Shown here in pieces: positions 9,331 through 18,452 of a stretch of 43,574 nucleotides of DNA. The DNA lies in assembly GCA_943908425.1 (NCBI GenBank), contig CALTTC010000019.1, positions 1-43,574 of the forward strand, given 5' to 3'. Source of the stretch: an uncultured Moraxella sp. (GTDB lineage: Bacteria; Pseudomonadota; Gammaproteobacteria; Pseudomonadales; Moraxellaceae). The position numbers and the translations under genes were made by a program. The first letter of the stretch is position 1. Every line of letters begins with the position of its first letter. Under the pieces are notes generated by a model. The model made no database searches. It was not told the DNA's origin and saw only the letters and a program-made list of their open reading frames with translations.

Positions 9331-10226
9331 TAGTAATTAGGCTCAGTAGGCGTAAGTTCAATACCGGCACTGGCAGCAAGCCCATCTGGACTAAATACCC
9401 CTTCATAGACAAAATTTGTTTTGCCAGTCATTACAACTGAATAGCCATCTTGATAACGCACGACAAGGCTACCGCCATATAACTGCACGCGAATATCCAC
9501 GCCTTCATCAATCCAGCCCTCACGCACCGCTATTGCCACTGCAGCGCACGCCCCGCTACCACACGCCTGTGTCTCACCCACGCCACGTTCATAGACTCGC
9601 AGACGGATATGGCGCTGATTGACGACTTGCACAAAGCCGACATTGGTTTTTTCTAAAAACGCTTCGTGGCTTTCAATCAATGCCCCAAGCCCTGCCACAT
9701 CAGCGGTGAGCACATCCTCTACCGCTATCACCGCGTGCGGATTGCCGACATTACAGACATATAAGGACACAGGGGTATCATTGACATTTAAGCGATAGGC
9801 ATTGCCGATTTTGGTAATGGCTTTGGGGGCAAAAGGAATATCGTTTGGGTCAAATTTTGGCTTGCCCATATCAACTTGCACCCAGCCAAAACGGTCGGTC
9901 GTTAAAGTTAAAATACCGCTTAACGTCTCAACTTTTAGGCGGGATTTAAACGATAATTTACGCGCCTGCACAAAGCTTGCAAAACATCTTGCGCCATTAC
10001 CACATTGTGCCACCTCGCTACCGTCTTGATTAAAAATACGATAACGAAAATCCACATCAGGGCGAGTCGGCGGTTCAACCAGCAACAACTGATCAAAGCC
10101 CACACCAATATGACGATCGCCCAGCAGTTGAATCAGCTCACGATTTAGCACCATATGTTGTGTAACCAAATCAATGACCATAAAGTCATTGCTCAGTCCG
10201 TGCATTTTGGTAAATTCAATTAACAT
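9330..10226 (-). CDS. dapF: diaminopimelate epimerase DapF
   Basis: DapF converts LL-diaminopimelate to the meso form, the precursor of lysine and of the peptidoglycan crosslink. The two catalytic cysteines lie in the paired motifs QCGNGARC (C75) and QACGSGACA (C222). At 298 residues it is about 20 longer than E. coli DapF, mostly at the C-terminus. It sits directly downstream of lysA, which uses its product, with a 74-base gap, and it overlaps xerC by one base. Confidence 0.96.
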   Translation of the reverse strand: MLIEFTKMHGLSNDFMVIDLVTQHMVLNRELIQLLGDRHIGVGFDQLLLVEPPTRPDVDFRYRIFNQDGSEVAQCGNGARCFASFVQARKLSFKSRLKVETLSGILTLTTDRFGWVQVDMGKPKFDPNDIPFAPKAITKIGNAYRLNVNDTPVSLYVCNVGNPHAVIAVEDVLTADVAGLGALIESHEAFLEKTNVGFVQVVNQRHIRLRVYERGVGETQACGSGACAAVAIAVREGWIDEGVDIRVQLYGGSLVVRYQDGYSVVMTGKTNFVYEGVFSPDGLAASAGIELTPTEPNY

Positions 10227-10300
10227 TGTCGTCTCTAAGTTGTTATTTTAATGGCTATCTTAGCACGATTTAGCAAATTTATAAAATAACATTCAACGCT

Positions 10301-11620
10301 CTAGGGCGTTTCTAATCGCCACAAGTCTTGCCAGCTTTCACGCCGACGAATAAGCCTTGGTGTGCCATCATCAATTAGCACCTCAGCAGGTCGTGGACGG
10401 CTATTATAGTTACTTGCCATCACAAAACCATACGCCCCTGCCCCTGTGATTGCTAAGACATCGCCTACCGCTAGTGCTAGCACACGGTCATTGCCCAAAA
10501 AGTCTGCCGACTCGCACACCGCCCCAACCACTTGCCACGTTTGTGCCGCCTCCTTAGATGTTAATTGACAAGGGATAATCGCCATTACTGCCTGATATAA
10601 AGCAGGACGTAACAGTTCCGCCATTGACGCATCCACCACCGCAAAGTTTTTGTTGGTGGTCGGTTTTAGCACATCTACCGTGGTCAATAATACCCCAGCA
10701 TTCGCCACAAGATTACGCCCCGGCTCCAAATACAGCGTCAAACCTAATTTTTGTAGCCTAGGCATCAGTGCTTTGGCGTAATCATGCACGCTGACAGGAT
10801 TTTCGTCAATGTAGCGCACACCAAGCCCACCGCCCAAATCCAAATGCTGTAAAACAATGCCTTTAACTTTTAATGCAGTAATAAATTCCACCAAACGCTC
10901 TAAAGCATCCACAAACGGAGCAACGGCTAAAAGCTGTGAACCAATATGGCAATCCATACCGACAATCTGCAAATTTTTTAGGCTATTGGCACAGTCGTAG
11001 GCTGTGAGTGCTTGCTTATGGTCAATGCCAAATTTATTGTCCTGCAATCCTGTAGAGATATAAGGGTGCGTTTTGGCATCCACATCTGGATTGATACGCA
11101 GTGAAATTCGCGCTTGCACCCCAAGCTGTCCTGCTATCTTATCAATAAGCGCAAGCTCGGATAACGCCTCCACATTAAAGCAATCAATGCCAGCAAGCAA
11201 TGCCACTTTGATGTCATCAGCGGTCTTACCCACCCCAGAATATACCACCCGACTAGCATCGGTAACCTGTAGTACTCGCCGTAGTTCACCTTGGGAGACA
11301 ATATCAAACCCTGCCCCCATATCCGCTAAAATTTTGAGCACCGCCAAGTTTGCATTGGCTTTTACCGCATAACAAATACGGTGTGGCACACCACTAAAGC
11401 CTTCGGTATAAGCACGATAAGCCTTTTGAATAGCCTGCTTACTATACACATAGGCTGGCGTACCAAAGCTTGTCGCTATGTTTGTAAGGCTCGCCCCCTC
11501 TATTTGTAGCTCGCCATCAACATACTCAAAGCCAAGCACCGATGCAAGCTTTTGATTATCAATACTTAGCCCCTGCTTACTTATCGTGCTAACCTTATCC
11601 ATACTTGCCTTAGTAGTCAT
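10301..11620 (-). CDS. lysA: diaminopimelate decarboxylase LysA
   Basis: LysA is a PLP enzyme that decarboxylates meso-diaminopimelate to L-lysine. The PLP lysine is in YAVKANANL (K87). The glycine-rich phosphate-binding loop is HLDLGGGLGVRY, and the active-site cysteine is in GAVCESADFL. The 439-residue reading includes about 30 extra N-terminal residues. The ATG at 11620 has a weak ribosome-binding site and lies inside the end of lptM. A second in-frame ATG at 11602 has AAGG five bases upstream and may be the real start. The gene leads the lysA-dapF-xerC run. Confidence 0.95.
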   Translation of the reverse strand: MTTKASMDKVSTISKQGLSIDNQKLASVLGFEYVDGELQIEGASLTNIATSFGTPAYVYSKQAIQKAYRAYTEGFSGVPHRICYAVKANANLAVLKILADMGAGFDIVSQGELRRVLQVTDASRVVYSGVGKTADDIKVALLAGIDCFNVEALSELALIDKIAGQLGVQARISLRINPDVDAKTHPYISTGLQDNKFGIDHKQALTAYDCANSLKNLQIVGMDCHIGSQLLAVAPFVDALERLVEFITALKVKGIVLQHLDLGGGLGVRYIDENPVSVHDYAKALMPRLQKLGLTLYLEPGRNLVANAGVLLTTVDVLKPTTNKNFAVVDASMAELLRPALYQAVMAIIPCQLTSKEAAQTWQVVGAVCESADFLGNDRVLALAVGDVLAITGAGAYGFVMASNYNSRPRPAEVLIDDGTPRLIRRRESWQDLWRLETP

Positions 11621-11759
11621 TTGGATTGTCCGTTACCGTGCCTTGTGTCTCAAGCATTGCTGTGCTCGTGGGGAGATATAGCTCGCCTTTTTGTCCGCAT
11701 CCACTAAATAATACACCGATACTTATCATTAGCAAAACCTGCCATAGCCTTTGTTGCAT
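11610..11759 (-). CDS. lptM: small LPS-assembly lipoprotein LptM (YifL-like)
   Basis: This 49-codon gene encodes a signal peptide ending in the lipobox LFSGC, with the lipidated cysteine at residue 21. It is followed at once by GQKGELYLP, which matches the family hallmark CGQKGxLYxP. In E. coli LptM is an outer-membrane lipoprotein that helps disulfide maturation of the LptD-LptE translocon. The position just before lysA is conserved in gammaproteobacteria. Its TAA overlaps the first codons of the longer lysA reading by 11 bases. The ATG at 11759 directly precedes the hydrophobic segment. Length, motif and position together make the call firm despite its size. Confidence 0.88.
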   Translation of the reverse strand: MQQRLWQVLLMISIGVLFSGCGQKGELYLPTSTAMLETQGTVTDNPNDY

Positions 11760-11822
11760 AATTGCCCCCAAAAGCTTTATTGTACTAAACTTTATAGCAA
11801 AATACCATTTTGCAAAAAATGC

Positions 11823-11850
11823 TTGACAATATACGCTTTAATGCTAAAAT
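11823..11850 (+). promoter_or_regulatory. promoter of tRNA-Gly(GCC)
   Basis: A perfect TTGACA (11823-11828) and a TAAAAT (11845-11850) are spaced by 16 bases, 14 bases upstream of the tRNA. The bases after the -10 box (AGTCGCCAC) are G/C-rich, like the discriminator of stringently controlled stable-RNA promoters. Confidence 0.75.
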
Positions 11851-11864
11851 AGTCGCCACTCCAA

Positions 11865-11940
<76 letters not shown>

Positions 11941-11989
11941 AATTCTAAAAAGCTCCAACTATTAAAACCAATTATTAAACAATAGTTTA

Positions 11990-12021
11990 AAAAGCCTAAA
12001 TCAAATGATTTGGGCTTTTTT
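11990..12021 (+). terminator. rho-independent terminator after tRNA-Gly
   Basis: AAAAGCCTAAATCA pairs with TGATTTGGGCTTTT over 14 bp with one G-T pair and a two-base loop, followed by more T residues. It lies 50 bases behind the tRNA and should end that transcript before mod. Confidence 0.85.
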
Positions 12022-12299
12022 AATGCTATAAGATTAGTATTATAAAAATTAGTCCTATAAAATTTTAATACGGCTAAAGTTAAACCCACTCAAACTTATG
12101 CTTTTCTTGCAAGCCAACTACCCATTATCACAGCAATAAATAAATCTATATACCAATTCAACACATTACACGCATAGGCTCACCACCCCCACCAAACAAT
12201 TCAAATTAAAGACGTGAATGAGTTATAATAGCTTACATCTAATTTGCAAATTTCTATAAACCAATCACCCTCATCAAGCACAAACCCAAAGGACACCCC
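12022..12299. other. AT-rich non-coding leader before mod
   Basis: No gene is visible here. A TATAAT box at 12224-12229 with a weak TTCAAA at 12200-12205 (18-base spacing) could start the mod-res transcript about 60 bases ahead of mod. No repeat tract that could drive phase variation is present, and no copy of the tRNA-Gly 3' end was noticed that would mark an attachment site. Confidence 0.4.
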
Positions 12300-14198
12300 A
12301 TGACCACCCTAAAAATGCACACCCCAAACCTTGTTGATAGCAACATTGATTACATTGCCAAGCTATTCCCAAATTGCATTACCGAAAAGCCAAAAACCGA
12401 TGGGCAAGGCAATATTATCCGTGATACAAACGGCAATGTTGTCCTTGAGCGTGGCATTGATTTTGAGCTATTAAAGCAAGAATTATCGCATTCGGTGATT
12501 GATGGCTCGCAGGAGCGTTACCGCCTAGACTGGGTAGGCAAGCGTGAGGCGATTGTTACGGCAAACAGTCCGATTGCCAAAACCTTACGTCCCATACGTT
12601 CTGAAAGTGTCAATTTTGATACCACGCAAAATTTATTCATTGAAGGGGATAATCTTGAGGCACTAAAGCTGTTGCAAGAGTCCTATTTGGGCAAGGTCAA
12701 GATGATTTATATTGACCCGCCGTACAATACAGGCAGTGATTTTATTTATAACGATGACTTTGCCGAAGATACAGACACATTTTTTGAGCGGTCAGGGCAG
12801 ATAGATGGCGACGGCAATCGCTTGGTCGCAAATACAGAGAGCAATGGGCGGTTTCATAGTGATTGGCTGTCGATGATGTACAGTCGGCTTAAATTGGCTC
12901 GTAATTTATTGTCAGATGATGGGGCGATATTTATTTCAATTGATGATAATGAAGTTCAAAACTTAAGAAAAGTTTGTGATGAGGTTTTTGGTCAAAACAA
13001 TTTCATTAATATGTTTATTTGGCAAAAAAACAGCAGTGGGAAAACAGTCAGTAAACAGTTCCCAATAAATGTTGAGTACGTTTTTTTCTACGCAAAAAAT
13101 TTGCTAAAACATAGCTTTAATACAGTTTATAAGCCGTTGTCAGAAGCCACAATCAAAATGTATAACAAAGATGATAATGATGGCAGGGGCAAATATCGTT
13201 TATATCCGTTACAAAAAACTGGGGGCGCTGGACCAGAAACGACCTATGATTACATAGATAATAATGGAAGAGTATGGAAATGCCCTAAAAAAGGGTGGCG
13301 TATGAATAAAGATAAATTAAAACTCCTAGAAAATGATGGGCGACTAGATTTTGGAAAAAATACACTGTCAGAAAAGGCTTATTGGATTGAGAGAGAAAGC
13401 GAAGGAAAGATTGCCGATACTTTATGGAATGATTTAGATGAAGGAAATGTTGGTACAGCTGAAGTTTATAAATTGTTTGAATTCGTTGCTTTTGATTACC
13501 CTAAACCAATAGGACTAATATCGAGAGTTTTAAGCGTAGGCTTAGGAAAAAACGACATAATCCTAGATTTTTTCGCAGGTTCATCAACCACCGCCCACGC
13601 CGTGATGCAATTAAACGCCGAAGATGGTGGCAACCGCCAATTTATTATGGTACAAATCGATGAGCCCACCGACCCAAAATCCGAAGCCTTTAAGGCAGGC
13701 TATCCTACCATCGCCGAAATCTCCAAAGAACGTATCCGTCGGGCAGGGGCAAAAATCAAAGCAGACAATGCCGACAAGGATTTAAGCGAACTAGACACAG
13801 GCTTTCGTGTCCTTAAAATTGACACCACGAATATGACGGACATTTACTACCGCCCCGAAGAGTACAATCAAAGCTTGCTAGGGCAACTAGAGCACAACAT
13901 CAAAGCCGACCGCAGCGATGAAGATTTGCTGTTTCAATTTATGCTAGACACAGGCGTGCCACTTTCCTTGCCCATTGAACGCACCGACATTGGCGGACAC
14001 ACCATCTATCAAGTAGGCGGTAATTCACTGATTGCCAGCTTAGATTATATTGATGCCGATATGGTCAATGACATTGCCCAAATGAATCCACTAAAATTCA
14101 TCACAAGCGAGCGAGCCATTGCCAGCGACAGCGACAAAACCAATATCAAAGAACGCTTTAAACAACGATCGCCACATACCGATGTCCGCTTTATCTAA
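12300..14198 (+). CDS. mod: Type III restriction-modification DNA methyltransferase (Mod)
   Basis: Mod recognises the target sequence and methylates adenine N6 using S-adenosylmethionine, and it guides Res. The beta-class order of motifs is clear: catalytic motif IV DPPYNTG at residues 139-145, and SAM-binding motif I DFFAGSSTTAH at about 423-433. The target-recognition domain lies between them, at about 220-415. The 632-residue length is normal. AAAGGA lies six bases before the ATG, which supports the start. The central DNA (about 12950-13550) is clearly more A/T-rich, with different codon choice from the two flanks, as expected where a recognition domain has been exchanged. No tetranucleotide repeat tract of the kind found in phase-variable modM-type genes is present. 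The target sequence cannot be predicted. Eleven bases separate it from res. Confidence 0.93.
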   Translation: MTTLKMHTPNLVDSNIDYIAKLFPNCITEKPKTDGQGNIIRDTNGNVVLERGIDFELLKQELSHSVIDGSQERYRLDWVGKREAIVTANSPIAKTLRPIRSESVNFDTTQNLFIEGDNLEALKLLQESYLGKVKMIYIDPPYNTGSDFIYNDDFAEDTDTFFERSGQIDGDGNRLVANTESNGRFHSDWLSMMYSRLKLARNLLSDDGAIFISIDDNEVQNLRKVCDEVFGQNNFINMFIWQKNSSGKTVSKQFPINVEYVFFYAKNLLKHSFNTVYKPLSEATIKMYNKDDNDGRGKYRLYPLQKTGGAGPETTYDYIDNNGRVWKCPKKGWRMNKDKLKLLENDGRLDFGKNTLSEKAYWIERESEGKIADTLWNDLDEGNVGTAEVYKLFEFVAFDYPKPIGLISRVLSVGLGKNDIILDFFAGSSTTAHAVMQLNAEDGGNRQFIMVQIDEPTDPKSEAFKAGYPTIAEISKERIRRAGAKIKADNADKDLSELDTGFRVLKIDTTNMTDIYYRPEEYNQSLLGQLEHNIKADRSDEDLLFQFMLDTGVPLSLPIERTDIGGHTIYQVGGNSLIASLDYIDADMVNDIAQMNPLKFITSERAIASDSDKTNIKERFKQRSPHTDVRFI

Positions 14199-14209
14199 GG
14201 GGAAAACCT

Positions 14210-17200
14210 ATGAAAATTACCTTTAAGCCCTTGGCTTACCAAGTAGATGCCGTGCAAGCCGTTGTTGATGCGTTTTGTGGGCAAGAACAGTTAATTGGGC
14301 AAACTCGCTACACCCTAGATAGGGGCGTACAGCCAATTACCCTACCCAAACGGCAAATGGGACTGGGTTTTGAATTTGGCGGTCAAAATAACCAAACGTC
14401 CATAGATGAGATTGATGAGTCTATCGGTTTTGCCAATACGCCATTATTTGATTTGAATGAAATTCTTAACAATATCCAAGTAATACAAGCCAAACAAGGC
14501 TTGCCAAAATCCGACACGCTGATTACAAGCGACAACAAAAAAGGCGATAATCTCACCACAAGTCCGCTAAATCTTAATGTTGAGATGGAAACAGGCACTG
14601 GCAAGACCTATACCTACTTGCGTACTATTTTTGAGCTAAATCAACGCTATGGCTGGTCAAAATTTATTATTGTCGTGCCAAGTATCGCCATTCGTGAAGG
14701 CGTGAACAAAAGCATTAGTATGATGGCAGATGACCTGCAGGCAGAATATGGCAAAAAACCACGAGCCTTTATTTATAATTCAAAAGCCTTGCACCATCTA
14801 GAAAGCTTTAGTTCTGATGGCGGTATCAATATTATGATTATCAACGTGCAAGCCTTTAATACCATCAAAGAAGGGGCAAATAACGAAGCATCACGCAAAA
14901 TTTATGCAAGTCTTGATGAATTTGCTTCACGCCGTCCCATTGATGTGATACGTCGTAACCGCCCCATTATTATTTTAGATGAACCGCAAAAAATGGGAGC
15001 GGACAAGACACTACAAAGCCTTGCTAATTTTAATCCCTTATTTATCCTACGCTATTCTGCCACCCATAAGCGTGATTATAATTTGCTCTATCGCCTAGAT
15101 GCCCTTGATGCTTATAACCAAAAACTGGTCAAAAAAATTACCGTTAAAGGCATTGATGTGAAAGGTTTGACAGGCACGAACAGCTATTTGTATCTGCAAG
15201 ATGTGATTGTCTCAAACAAAGCCCCCATCGCTTGTCTAGAATTAGAAATCAAATCCACCAAAGGCGAGTTTCGCCGTGAAATCCGCAAAATCGCACAAGG
15301 CGATGACTTATTTGTTGTCTCAAAAGAAGCCGAGCAATACAAAGACCGCTATACCGTTACCCAAATCACTTTTGACAGTATTGAGTTTGCCAATGGCATA
15401 ACACTGCACATCGGACAAGGGAATATTGATGACAAAGACCTACGCCGTATCCAAATCCGAGAAACCATTCGCTCACATTTGGATATTGAACAGCGATTAT
15501 TCCATAAAGGCATTAAAGTCTTAAGCTTATTTTTTATTGACGAAGTCGCCAAATACCGCCAATATGACAATGATGGCAATGCAGTCAATGGGGAATATGC
15601 CACTATCTTTGAACAAGCCTATAAAGAAGAACTAAACACTAGAATTGACTTAAACTTAACAAACGACCCCTATCAAAACTATCTACAATCAATCACCGCC
15701 CAAAATACACACAACGGCTATTTTAGCCTTGATAAAAACCGCCATCTAACCAATCCCAAAGTCAAAGGCGTAAAAGACGAAGAGCTGGGCGAAAAAGTGT
15801 TTATCGCTGATGATATTGATGCGTATGACTTGATTTTAAAAGACAAAGAATCACTGCTTGCTTTTCCTAAGCCATCTGATAGTGCAGAACAAATCGCTCG
15901 CAAAAATGTACGCTTTATCTTTTCTCATTCTGCCTTAAGAGAAGGTTGGGATAACCCTAATATCTTTGTGATTTGTACGCTCAAACACTCAGATAACGTC
16001 ATCTCTCGCCGTCAAGAAGTAGGGCGTGGCTTGCGACTGGCTGTAGATAAACACGGCACACGTATGGACAGTAGCTATTTGCCCATCGGTGAAGTGCATA
16101 GGCTTAATAACTTAACTGTAATTACAAGCGAAAGCTACACTGATTTTGTGAATAACCTACAAAAAGAGATGCTCGCCAATCTAACAACTCGCCCAACCAA
16201 AGCCAATCCGCAGTACTTTACAGGTAAAACTTTGGTGAGTGAATTGGGCGGGCAAATGGTCATTGATAACAAAATAGCCAATCAGATTTATAAATATCTT
16301 GTCAAAAACGATTATCTTGATAATGACGACAATCTACTGGCAACGTTTCATAAGGACAAAGACAATGACAGCTTGCCAAAATTGCCCGATGATTTAGCCC
16401 CTTTTGCTCATGCCATTCACAAACTCATTGGCAATGTGGTAAATCCCAACGCCCTTGATGCTATGTTTAACAACGGCAACAAACCCAAAAACACCATCAA
16501 TTACGACAACCTTAACCGCAAGGAATTCCAAGCCCTATGGCGACGTATTAACCAAAAATCCATCTATCAAATTAAGCTTGATAGCGAAAAATTGATTAAC
16601 AAAAGCATTGCCGAAATTGATAAAGTCAGCCATGAGCGTAACAATAACTTTGTGCAGTCATTGACCTATATCGTCAAAACCGCCAATCAACAAGAAAATA
16701 TTGACTATGACACACTCAAAGAAGGGGGCAGTTTCGGGCAGGTGCAAGCAAGCCATCAAGCCTATAGCGTCAATGTCCAAACACCAATTCGCTATGACCT
16801 TATCGGGCAAGTAGCAAGCCGTACCAATCTTACCCGCCGTACCGTGGTAGCAATACTCACCAAGATAAATTCAGCGGTATTTTCGCAGTTTAAACACCAC
16901 CCAGAAGCCTTTATTAGCGAAACAAGCCGTATCATCAATGAACAAAAAGCCGAATTGATTATACAAAAAATCGCTTACGAACTTACCGAAGAACGCTATG
17001 ACAGTAGCGATATTTTTGTCAGTAATATTCCGCTGCCAGATAACGCTACTAAAGCCAATCGCCATGTCTGGGAATATGTTGAGACAGATTCAAAGATTGA
17101 ACGCAACTTTGTATCAGAATTGGAGCAACATATCGATGACGTTATGGTATACGCCAAATTGCCCAAGAGTTTTGAGATTCCCACGCCATTTGGTGGTTAC

Positions 17201-17476
17201 AACCCCGACTGGGCGATAGCGTTTAATCAAAACAAGGTTCGCCATGTGTATTTGGTGGCAGAAACTAAAGGCTCACTTGATAAGTCCAAACTAAGAGCCA
17301 CAGAAAACCAAAAAATTGAAAGTGCCAAAGCGTTTTTTGCCAAATTACAAGCCACGCAAAGCGATGACACTAAGCTTTATCGTAAAGACACCGTAGCAAA
17401 AGTATCGTCAATGCCAGTTGTCTACCAAGTGGTGGATAGCTTTGAGAGCCTAATGCAAATGATTGGTATGAAATAG
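14210..17476 (+). CDS. res: Type III restriction endonuclease subunit (Res)
   Basis: Res is the ATP-dependent helicase-nuclease that cuts unmodified DNA when bound to Mod. The 1088-residue protein has a superfamily 2 motor: Walker A METGTGKTY at about residues 125-133, Walker B-type ILDEPQ near 255, and motif VI RRQEVGRGLRL near 603-613. The C-terminal nuclease is of PD-(D/E)xK type, with NPDWAIAF near 1000 and LVAETKG about 18 residues later. It is a little longer than most Res proteins, with an extra stretch after the Walker A region start (residues 30-110). GGGGAAAACCT before the ATG is a good ribosome-binding site. No frameshift or stop is seen, so the system appears intact. Confidence 0.93.
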   Translation: MKITFKPLAYQVDAVQAVVDAFCGQEQLIGQTRYTLDRGVQPITLPKRQMGLGFEFGGQNNQTSIDEIDESIGFANTPLFDLNEILNNIQVIQAKQGLPKSDTLITSDNKKGDNLTTSPLNLNVEMETGTGKTYTYLRTIFELNQRYGWSKFIIVVPSIAIREGVNKSISMMADDLQAEYGKKPRAFIYNSKALHHLESFSSDGGINIMIINVQAFNTIKEGANNEASRKIYASLDEFASRRPIDVIRRNRPIIILDEPQKMGADKTLQSLANFNPLFILRYSATHKRDYNLLYRLDALDAYNQKLVKKITVKGIDVKGLTGTNSYLYLQDVIVSNKAPIACLELEIKSTKGEFRREIRKIAQGDDLFVVSKEAEQYKDRYTVTQITFDSIEFANGITLHIGQGNIDDKDLRRIQIRETIRSHLDIEQRLFHKGIKVLSLFFIDEVAKYRQYDNDGNAVNGEYATIFEQAYKEELNTRIDLNLTNDPYQNYLQSITAQNTHNGYFSLDKNRHLTNPKVKGVKDEELGEKVFIADDIDAYDLILKDKESLLAFPKPSDSAEQIARKNVRFIFSHSALREGWDNPNIFVICTLKHSDNVISRRQEVGRGLRLAVDKHGTRMDSSYLPIGEVHRLNNLTVITSESYTDFVNNLQKEMLANLTTRPTKANPQYFTGKTLVSELGGQMVIDNKIANQIYKYLVKNDYLDNDDNLLATFHKDKDNDSLPKLPDDLAPFAHAIHKLIGNVVNPNALDAMFNNGNKPKNTINYDNLNRKEFQALWRRINQKSIYQIKLDSEKLINKSIAEIDKVSHERNNNFVQSLTYIVKTANQQENIDYDTLKEGGSFGQVQASHQAYSVNVQTPIRYDLIGQVASRTNLTRRTVVAILTKINSAVFSQFKHHPEAFISETSRIINEQKAELIIQKIAYELTEERYDSSDIFVSNIPLPDNATKANRHVWEYVETDSKIERNFVSELEQHIDDVMVYAKLPKSFEIPTPFGGYNPDWAIAFNQNKVRHVYLVAETKGSLDKSKLRATENQKIESAKAFFAKLQATQSDDTKLYRKDTVAKVSSMPVVYQVVDSFESLMQMIGMK

Positions 17477-17552
17477 TCTTGGGTGGACAAGGGGATTTTT
17501 GGCATAGCCTATCGCTTAAAAGTATGCAAACGCCAATGCCAATCTACAAGGG

Positions 17553-17575
17553 TTTTGGGGTAACATACCCCAAAA
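17553..17575. repeat. perfect hairpin between res and moeB
   Basis: TTTTGGGGTA and TACCCCAAAA form a perfect 10-bp stem around ACA. No T tract follows on either strand beyond the stem itself, so it is a poor classical terminator. It may mark the 3' end of the res transcript. The 163-base gap holds no gene. Confidence 0.5.
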
Positions 17576-17639
17576 GACGTATTGAAGCTATCGCCCAATT
17601 TAGGGCAAACTAACCGCTTTAGTTAGCCAAAATGATTTT

Positions 17640-18407
17640 ATGAATTCTCTATGCAATACTCTATGCAATGCCGAACTTATACGGTATAGTCGCCAGCTTT
17701 TACTTGATGGTTGGGACATAGATGCCCAGCTTTGCCTAAAAAACAAGGTGGTGGCTATCGTTGGCATGGGCGGACTTGGTGCGATGATTGCCCCGATACT
17801 GGTGCGGGCAGGCGTGGGCACGGTGCATTTATTTGACTTTGATAATGTTGAAGACAGCAATTTACAACGGCAACTACTCTACACTCACGAACACATTGGC
17901 AAGCCCAAAGCATTGTGTGCCAAAGACGTGCTTACCAAGCAAAATGAGCTAATTGAACTTCACGCCCACTGCACAAGATTAGATGATGATAATATTTTGG
18001 CGTGTTTACAAGACCTAAAGCTTGACCTATTGATTGATGGCAGTGATAATTTTTCCACCAGAATCTTACTTAACCAAACCAGCCAAAAACTACAAACGCC
18101 ACTTCTGTCACTCTCAGCCATCGCAGAAGTTGGGCAAGTGGCACTGTTTGAACCAAGCACAACGGGTTGTTATTCTTGTGTCTTTGGCACACCAAGCACA
18201 ACAAAACAAAGCTGTGCCAACTCTGGTGTGCTAGCGAGCACTGTAGCTGTGATTGGTGCGTATGGAGCGGACGTTGCCTTGCATTTTTTAGGTAAAGGCA
18301 TAAACACCATTCAAAACCAACTGGTTATGTGGCATGGCACCAAAGCTGGCTTACAAAAAATGTATTTCTCCAAAAATTCCCACTGCCCTGATTGTGGAGT
18401 CCTTTAA
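17640..18407 (+). CDS. moeB: molybdopterin-synthase adenylyltransferase MoeB
   Basis: MoeB adenylates the C-terminal Gly-Gly of MoaD so that it can be converted to the thiocarboxylate used in molybdopterin synthesis. The ATP-binding loop GMGGLG is at residues 42-47, the catalytic aspartate is in LIDGSDNFSTR (D136), and the zinc cysteines are C177/C180 and C249/C252. The 255-residue length matches E. coli MoeB. The N-terminus starts with an unusual 12-bp tandem duplication (17647-17670) that encodes SLCN TLCN just before the conserved ELIRYSRQ. MoeB belongs with the moa/mob/mod genes 6 kb away, although its immediate upstream neighbour is the restriction system. ThiF and HesA are relatives, but the setting favours MoeB. 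Confidence 0.9.
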   Translation: MNSLCNTLCNAELIRYSRQLLLDGWDIDAQLCLKNKVVAIVGMGGLGAMIAPILVRAGVGTVHLFDFDNVEDSNLQRQLLYTHEHIGKPKALCAKDVLTKQNELIELHAHCTRLDDDNILACLQDLKLDLLIDGSDNFSTRILLNQTSQKLQTPLLSLSAIAEVGQVALFEPSTTGCYSCVFGTPSTTKQSCANSGVLASTVAVIGAYGADVALHFLGKGINTIQNQLVMWHGTKAGLQKMYFSKNSHCPDCGVL

Positions 18408-18418
18408 ATCTCACAAAC

Positions 18419-18447
18419 AACGGCTTATGACACCATAAGCCGTTTTT
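18419..18447. terminator. terminator between moeB and narK2
   Basis: CGGCTTATG (18421-18429) and CATAAGCCG (18434-18442) form a perfect 9-bp stem with loop ACAC, followed by TTTTT. It ends moeB transcription on the plus strand. The reverse orientation gives CGG...CCG followed by TTGTTTG, so it may also serve narK2 arriving from the other side. Confidence 0.85.
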
Positions 18448-18452
18448 ATAAA

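Noticed and set aside
12022..12600. Phase-variable repeat tract in or before mod
   Set aside because: No tandem tetra- or pentanucleotide run is present, so simple slipped-strand switching is not supported.
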